Origin: Pseudomonadota bacterium
Lineage (GTDB): Bacteria; Pseudomonadota; Alphaproteobacteria; Rhodobacterales; Rhodobacteraceae
Direction of reading: 5' to 3'
NCBI GenBank assembly: GCA_022573605.1
Contig: JACZTQ010000026.1
Location: 1 to 19,611 of the forward strand
DNA length: 19,611 nucleotides
The position numbers and the translations under genes were made by a program. The notes below the pieces were generated by a model. That model did no database searches, had not been told where the DNA came from, and saw only the letters and a list, made by a program, of their open reading frames with translations. Shown piece after piece: positions 6,348 to 14,110 of this stretch; positions within the stretch are counted from its first letter, which is position 1, and the number at the start of each line of letters is the position of its first letter.

Positions 6348-9300
6348 ATGGCAAAAAAGATGCTCATCGACGCCACCCACCTGGAGGAGACCCGGGTTGT
6401 CGTGGCCGACGGAAACAAGGTTGACGAGTTCGACTTCGAGTCGATCAACAAGCGCCAGCTAGCCGGCAATATCTACCTCGCCAAGGTGACGCGGGTCGAA
6501 CCCTCGCTCCAGGCGGCGTTCGTGGACTACGGCGGCAACCGGCACGGGTTCCTCGCGTTCTCGGAAATCCATCCCGACTACTACCAGATCCCGGTCGCCG
6601 ACCGCGAGGCGCTGCTGGCCGAGGAAGCGACCGAGCAGGCCCGCGCCGCCGCTGGCGAGGACAATGCTGATTCGGGCGGTGATTCGGGTGCTGATTCGGG
6701 TGCTGATTCGGGCGGCGGGGACGGCGAAGAGAAATCCCGGCCCCGGTCGCGCCGCGGCAAACGCCGCGCGCGGGGCAAGCCGGCCGAGGCGACGCCGGAG
6801 AATGGCGAGATCCGGGGGCTGGAGGTGATCGAGTTGGCGGCTGAGGCCGCCGGCGCCGATGACGCCACGGCCGAGGCGCCCGTCCCGCAAGTCAGGGGCC
6901 TGGAGATCGGCGGTCTGCCGGATGACGAGGCCGAGCCGCGGGAGCCGGACGCCGGGCCGAAGACGATCGCCGAAAGCGCCGGTCTCGACGATGACGATCT
7001 GGTCTCGGAAGACGTCGTCGACACCGGGGTCGATGCCCCGGCAAAACCGGGCGAAGCCGAAGCGGAAACCAAGCCCAAGGCCAAGGCCAGGCCGGCCAGA
7101 AAACGAACCAGGAAAAAGGCCCCGCCGGCGCCCGCCGACGAAGCCCCCGAAGCGGCCGTGGCCGGGACCGATATCGACGCCGCCGCCGACGCCGACGACG
7201 ACGCGGCGCCCGAAGCTGCCGCCGAAGATACTCCCGTGGCCGACGACGGCGCCGAAACCCCGGCCGACGCGGCCGGCGAAACCACTGGCGAAACCACCGG
7301 CGAAACCGCCAAGACCCCGGCGGCCGAGAAGGCTGCGAGACCGGCGCGTCCGCGCAAGCGCCGCGCCCGTGTGCAGGAGCCGGAGGAGGGCGAACCGGCC
7401 ACCGTCGAGCCTGCCGAGGCCGTCGAATCGGCCGGCGCCGACGACACCCAGGAGGAGGCCGCCAAGTTTCGCGCCAAGCGCCGCCGCTCCTACAAGATCC
7501 AGGATGTCGTCAAGGTCCGCCAGATCATGCTGGTCCAGGTCGTCAAGGAGGAGCGCGGCAACAAGGGCGCCGCGCTGACCACCTACCTGTCGCTGGCCGG
7601 GCGCTATTGCGTGCTGATGCCCAACACCGCGCGCGGCGGCGGCATCAGCCGCAAGATCACCAGCATCGGTGACCGCAAACGGCTGCGCGAGATCACCAGC
7701 GAGCTTGAGGTGCCGGCCGGCATCGGCCTGATCGTTCGCACCGCGGGGGCCGATCGCACCCGGGCCGAGATCAAACGCGACTACGAATTCCTGCTGCGCC
7801 AGTGGGAACAGATTCGCGACCTGACGCTGAAATCCACCGCGCCGTCGCTGATCTACGAGGAAGGCTCGCTGATCAAACGCTCGATCCGCGATCTCTATTC
7901 CAAGGAGATCGACACCATCCTGGTCGAGGGCGAGGCAGGCTACCGCGAGGCCAAGGACTACATGAAAATGCTCATGCCGTCCCACGCCAAGCACGTGCAG
8001 CAATACAACGAGCAGATTCCGCTGTTCATCCGCTATCAGGTCGAGAGCTACCTGAACGCCATGTTCAGCCCGGTGGTGCAGTTGCGCTCCGGCGGCTACA
8101 TCGTCATCGGCATCACCGAGGCGCTGGTGGCGATCGATGTGAACTCGGGGCGCTCCACCAAGGAAGCCTCGATCGAGGAAACCGCGCTCAAGACCAACCT
8201 CGAGGCGGCCGACGAGGTCGCCCGCCAGCTTCGTCTGCGCGACCTCGCCGGCCTGATCGTGATCGACTTCATCGACATGGAGGACAACCGCAACAACCGC
8301 GCCGTCGAGAAGCGGATGAAGGACCGGCTCAAGAGCGACCGCGCCCGCCTCCAGATCGGCCGCATCTCGGTCTTCGGACTGATGGAGATGTCGCGCCAGC
8401 GGCTGCGTCCGGGGATGCTGGAAGCCACCACCCAGCCGTGCCCGCATTGCCAGGGCCAGGGCATCGTTCGCTCGGACGAGAACCTGTCGCTGTCGATCCT
8501 GCGCGAGGTCGAGGAAGAGGGTGTGCGGGGCCGCTCGGCCGAGATCACGGTGACCACGCCGATCAGCATCGCCAACTACATCATGAACATGAAGCGGGCG
8601 CATCTGAACGGCATCGAGCAGCGCTACGGAATCGCCGTCACGATCAACGGCGATCCGCTGCTGACCAGCCCGGAATACCGCATCGACCGGTCGAAAACCC
8701 GCTCGCGGCGGATCGACCCGCCGGATCTGGTGATCACCGCCGAATCGGTCGCGGCGTCGGCTTTGCCGGAGGTCGTCGAGGCCGAGCCCGCGAGCGCCCC
8801 CGACGAGGCGCCCGACGAGAGGGGCGGCGAACGCGGTGGCGAGCGGGGCGAAGGCAGGTCGCGGCGCCGCCGCGGCAAGCGTGGAGGCCAGCGCCGCCGC
8901 CGCGAAGAAGGTGAGAGCGGAGGCGAGGACAGCGCCGGCCAGAGCGGCGAGAGCCCGCCGGACGCCGGTTCCGATGGCGCCCCCGAACCCGGTGAGAGCG
9001 CGGAGGACGAGAGCACGGCCTCCGGCGAAGGCCGGTCGCGGCGGCGCCGCGGCGGCCGTGGCCGCTCGCGCCGGCGCGATGACGACGCGGTCGCCGGGAC
9101 GGCTGGGGACGAGGCCGGAAACGACGGCGACGCCACCGCGCAAGCCACCGGTGAACCCTCTGAGACTCCGCTTGATACTCCAGCCGAGACTCCGGAGCTA
9201 CCGGAGGCCGCCGTAGCGCAATCCTTCGACCAGGGGCCGGCCGAGGAAGCCGTTCCCGAGACCGGCCCCGAACCGGAAACCATCGCCGAGGTGGCGCAGG

Positions 9301-9503
9301 AACCGGAGCCCGAGCCGGAGCCTGTTGCTGCCGCGTCTGCCGAGCCGGAGGCCGTCGAAGAAGTGGTGCCGGAGCCGGTCTCGGAGCCGGAGCCGGAACC
9401 CGCCCCGGAACCCACCCCGGAACCAGTTGCCGCGGCGCCTATAGAGCCGGAGCCCGAGAAACCCGCCGCTCCGAAACGGCGCGGATGGTGGTCGCGGGGC
9501 TGA
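6348..9503 (+). CDS. rne: Ribonuclease E
   Basis: Endoribonuclease that initiates mRNA decay and processes rRNA/tRNA precursors; scaffold of the degradosome. The start is placed at the ATG at 6348 (MAKKMLIDAT), the conserved family N-terminus, although the frame stays open 20 codons further up; this gives 1051 residues. Seen: the first part of the S1 domain (about 37-90), an Ala/Glu/Asp/Arg-rich insert (about 91-380), and resumption of S1 at SYKIQDVVKVRQ with KEERGNKGAALTT. The DNase I-like catalytic domain has Asp597 (AIDVNSG) and Asp640 (VIDFIDM), 43 apart as in E. coli 303/346. The Zn-link is CPHC (Cys698/Cys701). The C-terminal half has Arg-rich patches (RSRRRRGKRGG) and a Glu-Pro repeat tail ending RRGWWSRG. 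It is a single-gene unit, with GC-rich inverted repeats after the stop. Confidence 0.97.
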   Translation: MAKKMLIDATHLEETRVVVADGNKVDEFDFESINKRQLAGNIYLAKVTRVEPSLQAAFVDYGGNRHGFLAFSEIHPDYYQIPVADREALLAEEATEQARAAAGEDNADSGGDSGADSGADSGGGDGEEKSRPRSRRGKRRARGKPAEATPENGEIRGLEVIELAAEAAGADDATAEAPVPQVRGLEIGGLPDDEAEPREPDAGPKTIAESAGLDDDDLVSEDVVDTGVDAPAKPGEAEAETKPKAKARPARKRTRKKAPPAPADEAPEAAVAGTDIDAAADADDDAAPEAAAEDTPVADDGAETPADAAGETTGETTGETAKTPAAEKAARPARPRKRRARVQEPEEGEPATVEPAEAVESAGADDTQEEAAKFRAKRRRSYKIQDVVKVRQIMLVQVVKEERGNKGAALTTYLSLAGRYCVLMPNTARGGGISRKITSIGDRKRLREITSELEVPAGIGLIVRTAGADRTRAEIKRDYEFLLRQWEQIRDLTLKSTAPSLIYEEGSLIKRSIRDLYSKEIDTILVEGEAGYREAKDYMKMLMPSHAKHVQQYNEQIPLFIRYQVESYLNAMFSPVVQLRSGGYIVIGITEALVAIDVNSGRSTKEASIEETALKTNLEAADEVARQLRLRDLAGLIVIDFIDMEDNRNNRAVEKRMKDRLKSDRARLQIGRISVFGLMEMSRQRLRPGMLEATTQPCPHCQGQGIVRSDENLSLSILREVEEEGVRGRSAEITVTTPISIANYIMNMKRAHLNGIEQRYGIAVTINGDPLLTSPEYRIDRSKTRSRRIDPPDLVITAESVAASALPEVVEAEPASAPDEAPDERGGERGGERGEGRSRRRRGKRGGQRRRREEGESGGEDSAGQSGESPPDAGSDGAPEPGESAEDESTASGEGRSRRRRGGRGRSRRRDDDAVAGTAGDEAGNDGDATAQATGEPSETPLDTPAETPELPEAAVAQSFDQGPAEEAVPETGPEPETIAEVAQEPEPEPEPVAAASAEPEAVEEVVPEPVSEPEPEPAPEPTPEPVAAAPIEPEPEKPAAPKRRGWWSRG

Positions 9504-9506
9504 ACC

Positions 9507-9602
9507 GCCCCCCGGCCCCCTCCCGGAGGGCGTGGGGAGGCCGCGTTGGCCCCGCCGATTTCGCCCCCCACTCCCCCTGGGAGGGGGGTCGGGGGGGGGA
9601 GG
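9507..9602. repeat. Pair of GC-rich imperfect palindromes in inverted orientation (REP/BIME-like), possible rne terminator
   Basis: Two blocks of about 35 bp, 9507-9540 and about 9570-9602, are each self-complementary (CCCTCCC with GGAGGG; CTCCCCC with GGGAGG). They are also imperfect reverse complements of each other, both reading CCCCCCG-CCCCC-TCCC in opposite orientations. They sit just after the rne stop. There is no T-tract, so an intrinsic terminator role is uncertain; a repetitive extragenic palindrome pair is an equally good reading. Confidence 0.5.
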
Positions 9603-9628
9603 CTAGCGACGCCGCCGCCGGGCGTTGC

Positions 9629-9658
9629 TTGAAATTTTCACCGACAGTTTCCTTATCT
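9629..9658 (+). promoter_or_regulatory. Weak candidate promoter for the M48 protease-dsbA unit
   Basis: TTGAAA (9629-9634) is followed 18 nt later by TTATCT (9653-9658), about 85 nt upstream of the chosen start. The -35 is good and the -10 poor. Confidence 0.25.
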
Positions 9659-9743
9659 GTCATTGCGGCGGCGGTTATGTTCTGATGCCCGCCAGCTCGA
9701 GCAGCGGCACAAGACGCCGACAAGCAAACGGGGAGAGCGGCCC

Positions 9744-11072
9744 TTGCGGCAATTGCCGAAACAGATGACGGCCGGGGCGGTCGCCCTGGCCCTTGGCCTG
9801 CTGGCGCCACCGGCCGCCGCCGGCGGGCTGATCCGCGATGCCGAGATCGAGCGCACGCTGAGAACCATGACGGCGCCGATCTTCCAGGCCGCCGGTTTCC
9901 GGCCGGACGGCATCGATCTCTACATCATCAACGACCATACCCTGAACGCCTTCGTCGCCAACGGCAACAACATGTTCCTGCATACCGGCCTGCTGCAAAC
10001 GCTGGAGACGCCGGAGGAACTGATGGCCGTCATCGCCCACGAGACCGGCCATCTCGCCGGCGGTCATCAGGCCCGGCGTCAGATCAACATCCGCAACGCC
10101 CGCGGCCCGGCCCTGCTCGGTCTTCTGGTCGGACTCGCGGCCGGGGTCGCCGGCGGCGGCGCGGCCGGGACAGCGGTCATCGCCGGCAGCCAGTCGGCGA
10201 TCCAGCGCATATTTCTGCGCTACAACCGGGGCGAGGAGGCGGCGGCGGACCAGGCGGCGCTGGATTATCTCGCCCGCGCCCGGGTCGATCCGATCGGGCT
10301 CCAGAAGCTGTTGCGGCGTTTCCGCGGCCAGGAGGTCTTCAACCTGGGCAATATCGATCCCTTCGTCCTGACCCACCCGCTGAGCACGGAGCGCATGCAA
10401 CTGGTCGAGCGCCGGGTGGCGGAAGCGGCGGGCCGCCAATATCCCGCCAACCCCGAGCGCGCATACTGGCATGGCCGGATGCGGGCCAAGCTGATCGGAT
10501 ATCTCGACAGTCCGGAGCGGGTTCTCAACCGGCTCGAGGGCGAGCCCGAGACCGAACAGGCGCTCTATACCAGGGCCGTGGCGCTCTACCGCCTGCCGGC
10601 GATGTCCGAGGCGATCGCCGCCACCGACCGGCTGATCGCGCTACGGCCCGACGATCCCTTCTACATCGAACTCAAGGGCCAGATCCTGTTCGAGACCGGA
10701 CACCCCGAACAGGCGGTGCCGCTCTATCGCCAGGCGGTGCGGCTGGCCCCGGGCGAGCCGTTGCTGGAGGCCGGCCTGGGCCGCGCGCTGTTGGCGCTCG
10801 GCCGGCCCGAGGCCGATGCCGAGGCGCTGAAGGTGCTGCGGAACGCGCGGCGCCGCGATCTGGCCGACGCGACGGCGCTGCGGGCTCTCGCCACCGCCTA
10901 CTCGCGCGCCGGCGACCATGGCATGGCGGAACTGGCGACGGCGGAGAGATATGCGCTGACAGGCAATGTCAATGATGCCATGCTGCACGCGCGCCGCGCC
11001 GCCGCCGAGCTGCCCGAGGGCTCGCCCGGCTGGCTGCGGGCACAGGATATCCTTTCGCTCAAGGCCGAGTAG
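9744..11072 (+). CDS. Periplasmic M48-family zinc metalloprotease with TPR-like C-terminus (BepA/LoiP-like)
   Basis: Predicted periplasmic protease; family members such as BepA degrade or assist misassembled outer-membrane proteins. I chose the TTG at 9744 because GGGGAG lies about 8 nt upstream. The longer frame from 9663 has no comparable site, and neither does the ATG at 9765. This gives 442 residues with a signal peptide ending PPAAAG (about 1-27). Seen: zinc motif HETGH (His99, Glu100, His103) and the third-ligand motif EAAAD (Glu165, Asp169). A glycine/alanine-rich hydrophobic stretch lies between them (about 122-148). The last ~200 residues are Ala/Leu-rich helical repeats consistent with TPRs (e.g. 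LKGQILFETGHPEQAVPLYR). It is followed after 38 bp by a DsbA-like gene, so the two likely form an envelope quality-control operon. Confidence 0.9.
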   Translation: MRQLPKQMTAGAVALALGLLAPPAAAGGLIRDAEIERTLRTMTAPIFQAAGFRPDGIDLYIINDHTLNAFVANGNNMFLHTGLLQTLETPEELMAVIAHETGHLAGGHQARRQINIRNARGPALLGLLVGLAAGVAGGGAAGTAVIAGSQSAIQRIFLRYNRGEEAAADQAALDYLARARVDPIGLQKLLRRFRGQEVFNLGNIDPFVLTHPLSTERMQLVERRVAEAAGRQYPANPERAYWHGRMRAKLIGYLDSPERVLNRLEGEPETEQALYTRAVALYRLPAMSEAIAATDRLIALRPDDPFYIELKGQILFETGHPEQAVPLYRQAVRLAPGEPLLEAGLGRALLALGRPEADAEALKVLRNARRRDLADATALRALATAYSRAGDHGMAELATAERYALTGNVNDAMLHARRAAAELPEGSPGWLRAQDILSLKAE

Positions 11073-11110
11073 ACAGGCAGGAACGCAACACGAATCGGAG
11101 ACTCGCCGAC

Positions 11111-11881
11111 ATGCACCGAACCATCGCCACAGCCGCCTTGGCCCTCGCGCTGGTGATCCCCGGGCCGGCCCCGGCGCAGCAGCAGTCGCGCCCTGCCCTC
11201 TCGGACATGACGGCACTCGAGCGCGACGCCTTCCGGGCCGAGGTTCGGGCCTATCTGATGGAGCACCCGGAGGTCCTGATGGAGGCCATCCAGGTGCTCG
11301 AGGCGCGGCGCGCCACCGATGCGCTCAAGGTCGATGCCGAGCTGATCGCCAGCCATGGCGCGCAGCTTTTCCACGATCCGAACTCCTGGGTCGGCGGCAA
11401 TCCGGACGGCGACGTGACCCTGGTCGAGTTTTCCGACTACCGCTGCGGCTATTGCAAGAAGGCGCATCCCGAGTTGCAGGAGCTGCTGCGGCGCGACCCC
11501 GAGATCCGGCTGGTGGTCAAGGAATTCCCGATTCTCGGCCCCGCCTCGGTGACGGCGGCGCGCATGGCGCAGGCGGCTCTTGACCTGGACCCGTCGAAAT
11601 ACGGCGAACTGAACGATGCCCTGATGAGCTTCGACGGGACGTTGACCGAGGCCGCCGCCTACCGGATCGCCGGCTATGCCGGCTATGATGTCGCCGCGCT
11701 GAAGGCGCGCGCCGCCAGCGCCGAGATCGAGGCGCGGATCGCCGACACCTATGCCCTGGCCCGGTCGATGGGGCTGCAAGGCACCCCTAGTTTCGTGCTC
11801 GGCAACCAGATCATCCGCGGCTACCTGCCGGTCGATCGCATGCTCGCCGCCGTTGCCGAAGCGCGCGCGGCGATGAACTGA
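11111..11881 (+). CDS. DsbA-family periplasmic thiol oxidoreductase (ScsC/Com1-like)
   Basis: Predicted exported disulfide oxidoreductase or isomerase of 256 residues. Seen: a signal peptide (about 1-22, ending APAQQQ), then a helical N-terminal segment (about 33-75, FRAEVRAYLMEHPEVLMEAI) like the oligomerisation stalk of ScsC-type proteins. The thioredoxin fold follows, with CGYC (Cys112/Cys115) after VEFSDYR and the cis-proline loop GTPSF (Pro225). ATG at 11111 has GGAG about 10 nt upstream. It is probably co-transcribed with the M48 protease 38 bp upstream. Whether it acts as oxidase or isomerase cannot be read from sequence alone. Confidence 0.92.
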   Translation: MHRTIATAALALALVIPGPAPAQQQSRPALSDMTALERDAFRAEVRAYLMEHPEVLMEAIQVLEARRATDALKVDAELIASHGAQLFHDPNSWVGGNPDGDVTLVEFSDYRCGYCKKAHPELQELLRRDPEIRLVVKEFPILGPASVTAARMAQAALDLDPSKYGELNDALMSFDGTLTEAAAYRIAGYAGYDVAALKARAASAEIEARIADTYALARSMGLQGTPSFVLGNQIIRGYLPVDRMLAAVAEARAAMN

Positions 11882-11904
11882 GCGGGGGAGACTTTGCCCG
11901 TGAC

Positions 11905-11925
11905 GAAATCCGCGTTGCGGATTTC
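11905..11925 (+). terminator. Hairpin after the dsbA-like gene (possible terminator or REP)
   Basis: GAAATCCGC (11905-11913) and GCGGATTTC (11917-11925) form a perfect 9-bp stem with a 3-nt loop, 23 bp after the stop codon. No U-tract follows, so it may stabilise the 3' end or be a repeat rather than a strict intrinsic terminator. Confidence 0.4.
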
Positions 11926-11933
11926 CGGCTCCG

Positions 11934-12025
11934 CCCCCCACCCCTCCTCCCCGCCCAACCACCGATGGTACCCCGGGAATCATTGGGGCATGATCGGTGG
12001 TTGGGCGGGGAGGAGGGGTGGGGGG
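11934..12025. repeat. Perfect 33-bp inverted repeat (92-bp hairpin element)
   Basis: 11934-11966 is exactly complementary to 11993-12025 (33 of 33), around a 26-nt loop that itself has a CCCC/GGGG pairing. The arms are C-rich on the left and G-rich on the right. A perfect arm match this long in non-coding DNA suggests recent insertion or strong conservation of the structure. Confidence 0.85.
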
Positions 12026-12030
12026 TGGAC

Positions 12031-12171
12031 CGCGCCCAAAAGATGCGAAGCGGCTTTTGGAACAGGCGCATAATACCAACGGCGGCGGACAATCATGTCC
12101 GCCCTCGGGGAGGTGGGGCCGGGAGGTGGCGCGCGCCCAAAAGTTGCGAAGCGGCTTTTGGAACAGGCGCA
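12031..12171. repeat. 40-bp direct repeat, two copies (REP-like)
   Basis: 12031-12070 and 12132-12171 are identical except for one base. Each unit carries its own imperfect hairpin (CCAAAAG with CTTTTGG). Between them lies a further perfect hairpin, GGCGGACA/TGTCCGCC with an ATCA loop (12084-12103). The spacing of unit starts is 101 bp. The structure is typical of repetitive extragenic palindromes. Confidence 0.8.
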
Positions 12172-12181
12172 AACACGTGAC

Positions 12182-12210
12182 TTTGCGCCCGCCTTGCTTT
12201 CTCGTATAAC
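12182..12210 (+). promoter_or_regulatory. Candidate accBC promoter
   Basis: TATAAC (12205-12210) is a strong -10 match, with TTTGCG (12182-12187) 17 nt upstream as a partial -35. It lies downstream of all the repeats, so accBC could be expressed independently of them. CTTGC and GCAAG (12193-12197, 12211-12215) form a small inverted repeat around the -10. The expected leader is about 50 nt. Confidence 0.45.
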
Positions 12211-12267
12211 GCAAGACCGACGCTGGAGAGCACCTGACCAACGCGGCCACACGCCGGACGGGGGACC

Positions 12268-12729
12268 ATGAGCAAGAACGTCGATAAGGATGTCGCCTTC
12301 GTCCGCGCGCTGGCGAAACTGCTTCAGGAACACGAGCTGACCGAGATCGAGGTCGAGCGGGAAAACCCCGAAAACATCAAGCTGAAAGTACGCCTGTCAC
12401 GGGCCGCGACAGCAGCCGCGACCCCGGTCCAGGTTCCGGCCCCGGCGCCCGCCGCCGCCCCGGAACCCGCCGCCCCGGCGGACGAGCCCGATCTCTCCAA
12501 CGCCCTGACCTCGCCGATGGTGGGCACCGCCTTCCTGTCGTCGGAGCCCGGCACCGCGCCCTTCGTCAAGGTCGGCGACACCGTATCCGAGGGTCAGACG
12601 GTGCTGATCATCGAGGCGATGAAGACGATGAACCAGATCCCCAGCCCGCGCGCCGGCACGGTGCGCCAGATCCTGGTCGCCAATGCGGAACCGGTCGAGT
12701 TCGGCCACCCGCTGATGATTATCGACTGA
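12268..12729 (+). CDS. accB: Biotin carboxyl carrier protein of acetyl-CoA carboxylase
   Basis: Carries biotin between biotin carboxylase and carboxyltransferase in the first committed step of fatty-acid synthesis. It has 153 residues, the usual size. Seen: an N-terminal helical region with ELTEIEVERE, an Ala/Pro linker (about 46-72), and the biotinyl domain with EAMKTMN, where Lys119 is the predicted biotinylated residue. Within that domain are the thumb-like SSEPGTAPFVKVGD and the terminal FGHPLMIID. ATG at 12268 follows GGGGGA closely. accC starts 16 bp after its stop, the standard accBC pair. Confidence 0.97.
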   Translation: MSKNVDKDVAFVRALAKLLQEHELTEIEVERENPENIKLKVRLSRAATAAATPVQVPAPAPAAAPEPAAPADEPDLSNALTSPMVGTAFLSSEPGTAPFVKVGDTVSEGQTVLIIEAMKTMNQIPSPRAGTVRQILVANAEPVEFGHPLMIID

Positions 12730-12745
12730 GCGGCGGAGCGCGCCC

Positions 12746-14092
12746 GTGTTCAACAAGATCCTGATCGCCAATCGCGGCGAGATCGCCCTGCGCATCCACC
12801 GCGCCGCCAAGGAAATGGGCATCAGTACCGTCGCCATCCACTCGACCGCCGACGCGACCGCCATGCATGTGCGCCTCGCCGACGAGAGCGTCTGCATCGG
12901 CCCGCCCGCCAGCGCGCAAAGCTACCTGAACCAGCCCGCCATCCTGACCGCCTGCGAGATCACCGGCGCCGAGGCGGTGCATCCGGGCTACGGTTTTCTC
13001 TCCGAGAACGCCGGTTTCGCTCAGATCGTCGAGGAGCACGGGCTGGCCTTCATCGGCCCGACCCCGGCCGATATCCGCACCATGGGCGACAAGATCGCCG
13101 CCAAGGAGACCATGCGGCGCCTCGGCGTACCCTGCGTGCCGGGCTCCGAGGGCGCGCTCGATACCATCGACGAGGCGCTCGCGGCGGCGCGCGACATCGG
13201 CTATCCGGTGCTGGTCAAGGCCGCCGCCGGCGGCGGCGGGCGCGGCATGAAGCTGGCGCCGGCCGAGGCCGACCTGGCGCACGCCTTCTCCCAGGCCCGG
13301 GCCGAATCCAAGGCCGCCTTCGGCGACGACACGGTCTATCTGGAGAAATACCTCGCCCTGCCGCGCCACATCGAGGTCCAGGTGATCGCCGACACCCACG
13401 GCAATGCCTGCCATCTGGGCGAGCGCGACTGCTCGTTGCAGCGCCGCCACCAGAAGGTTCTCGAGGAGTGCCCCTCGCCGGTGATCGACGACGAGACCCG
13501 GGCCAGGATCGGCGGCATCTGCGCCGGCGCCATCCGGGATATGGGTTATCGGGGCGTCGGCACCATCGAATTCCTCTACCAGGATGGCGAGTTCCATTTC
13601 ATCGAGATGAACACCCGGCTCCAGGTCGAACACCCGGTGACCGAGATGGTCTACGGCGTCGATCTGGTGCGCGAGCAGATCCGCATCGCGGCGGGCGAGA
13701 AGCTCTCGTTCTCCCAGTCGGACCTGAAGCCGCGCGGTCACGCCATCGAGTGCCGCATCAACGCCGAGCGGATTCCCAGTTTCGCCCCCTGCCCCGGGCT
13801 GGTGAAGGGATTTCACGCCCCCGGCGGTCTCGGCGTGCGGATGGATTCCGCGCTCTACGCGGGCTATTCGGTGCCGCCCTATTACGACAGCCTGATCGGC
13901 AAGCTGATCGTGTCGGCCGACAATCGGCCCGACTGCCTGGCGCGCCTCAAGCGGGCGCTCGACGAGCTGGTGGTCGACGGCATCGACACCACCGCACCAC
14001 TGTTCCATGCGCTGCTGGAAAACCCCGATATCCGGTCGGGCGACTACAACATCCACTGGCTGGAGAACTGGCTGGCGCGGGAGTTGGGGTAG
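12746..14092 (+). CDS. accC: Biotin carboxylase subunit of acetyl-CoA carboxylase
   Basis: ATP-grasp enzyme that carboxylates the biotin on AccB using bicarbonate. It has 448 residues against 449 in E. coli. Seen: N-terminal MFNKILIANRGEIALRI, the glycine-rich ATP lid AAAGGGGRGMK (about 159-169), and the catalytic/metal cluster EMNTRLQVEH with Glu287, Asn289, Arg291 and Glu295, each one less than the E. coli numbering. The C-terminal cap contains GLGVRMDSALYAG. Start is GTG at 12746 with GGCGGAG about 10 nt upstream; the GTG fits the conserved N-terminus exactly. Followed by a palindromic repeat and an AT-rich hairpin. Confidence 0.98.
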   Translation: MFNKILIANRGEIALRIHRAAKEMGISTVAIHSTADATAMHVRLADESVCIGPPASAQSYLNQPAILTACEITGAEAVHPGYGFLSENAGFAQIVEEHGLAFIGPTPADIRTMGDKIAAKETMRRLGVPCVPGSEGALDTIDEALAAARDIGYPVLVKAAAGGGGRGMKLAPAEADLAHAFSQARAESKAAFGDDTVYLEKYLALPRHIEVQVIADTHGNACHLGERDCSLQRRHQKVLEECPSPVIDDETRARIGGICAGAIRDMGYRGVGTIEFLYQDGEFHFIEMNTRLQVEHPVTEMVYGVDLVREQIRIAAGEKLSFSQSDLKPRGHAIECRINAERIPSFAPCPGLVKGFHAPGGLGVRMDSALYAGYSVPPYYDSLIGKLIVSADNRPDCLARLKRALDELVVDGIDTTAPLFHALLENPDIRSGDYNIHWLENWLARELG

Positions 14093-14110
14093 GGCAGGTT
14101 CCGCGACCGC

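Larger units (their letters stand above)
11882..12267. other. Repeat-filled intergenic region between dsbA-like gene and accB
   Basis: There is no credible gene in this 386-bp stretch. It holds, in order: a 9-bp hairpin, a 33-bp perfect inverted repeat, a 40-bp direct repeat with an 8-bp hairpin between its copies, and the accB promoter candidate. In many relatives aroQ sits at this place; I see no trace of it. Confidence 0.75.

Noticed and set aside
2597..6424. 1275-codon open frame on the plus strand
   Set aside because: It runs antisense to mrcA, whose motifs are intact on the minus strand. The translation is Arg/His/Gly/Ala-rich with no domain; it is a shadow of GC-rich codon bias.
6459..9143. 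894-codon open frame on the minus strand
   Set aside because: It is antisense to rne and has no recognisable motif. Long antisense frames are expected at this GC content.
9663..9743. Longer N-terminus for the M48 protease
   Set aside because: The extension is basic, precedes the signal peptide and lacks a ribosome binding site; GGGGAG points to the TTG at 9744.
12072..12079. ATACCAA near the direct repeat as another MITE end
   Set aside because: Only seven bases match and the sequence diverges at once; chance.
10898..12250. 450-codon minus-strand frame across the dsbA-like gene and the repeat region
   Set aside because: It is antisense to a clear DsbA-family gene, and its N-terminal part is translated repeat sequence.
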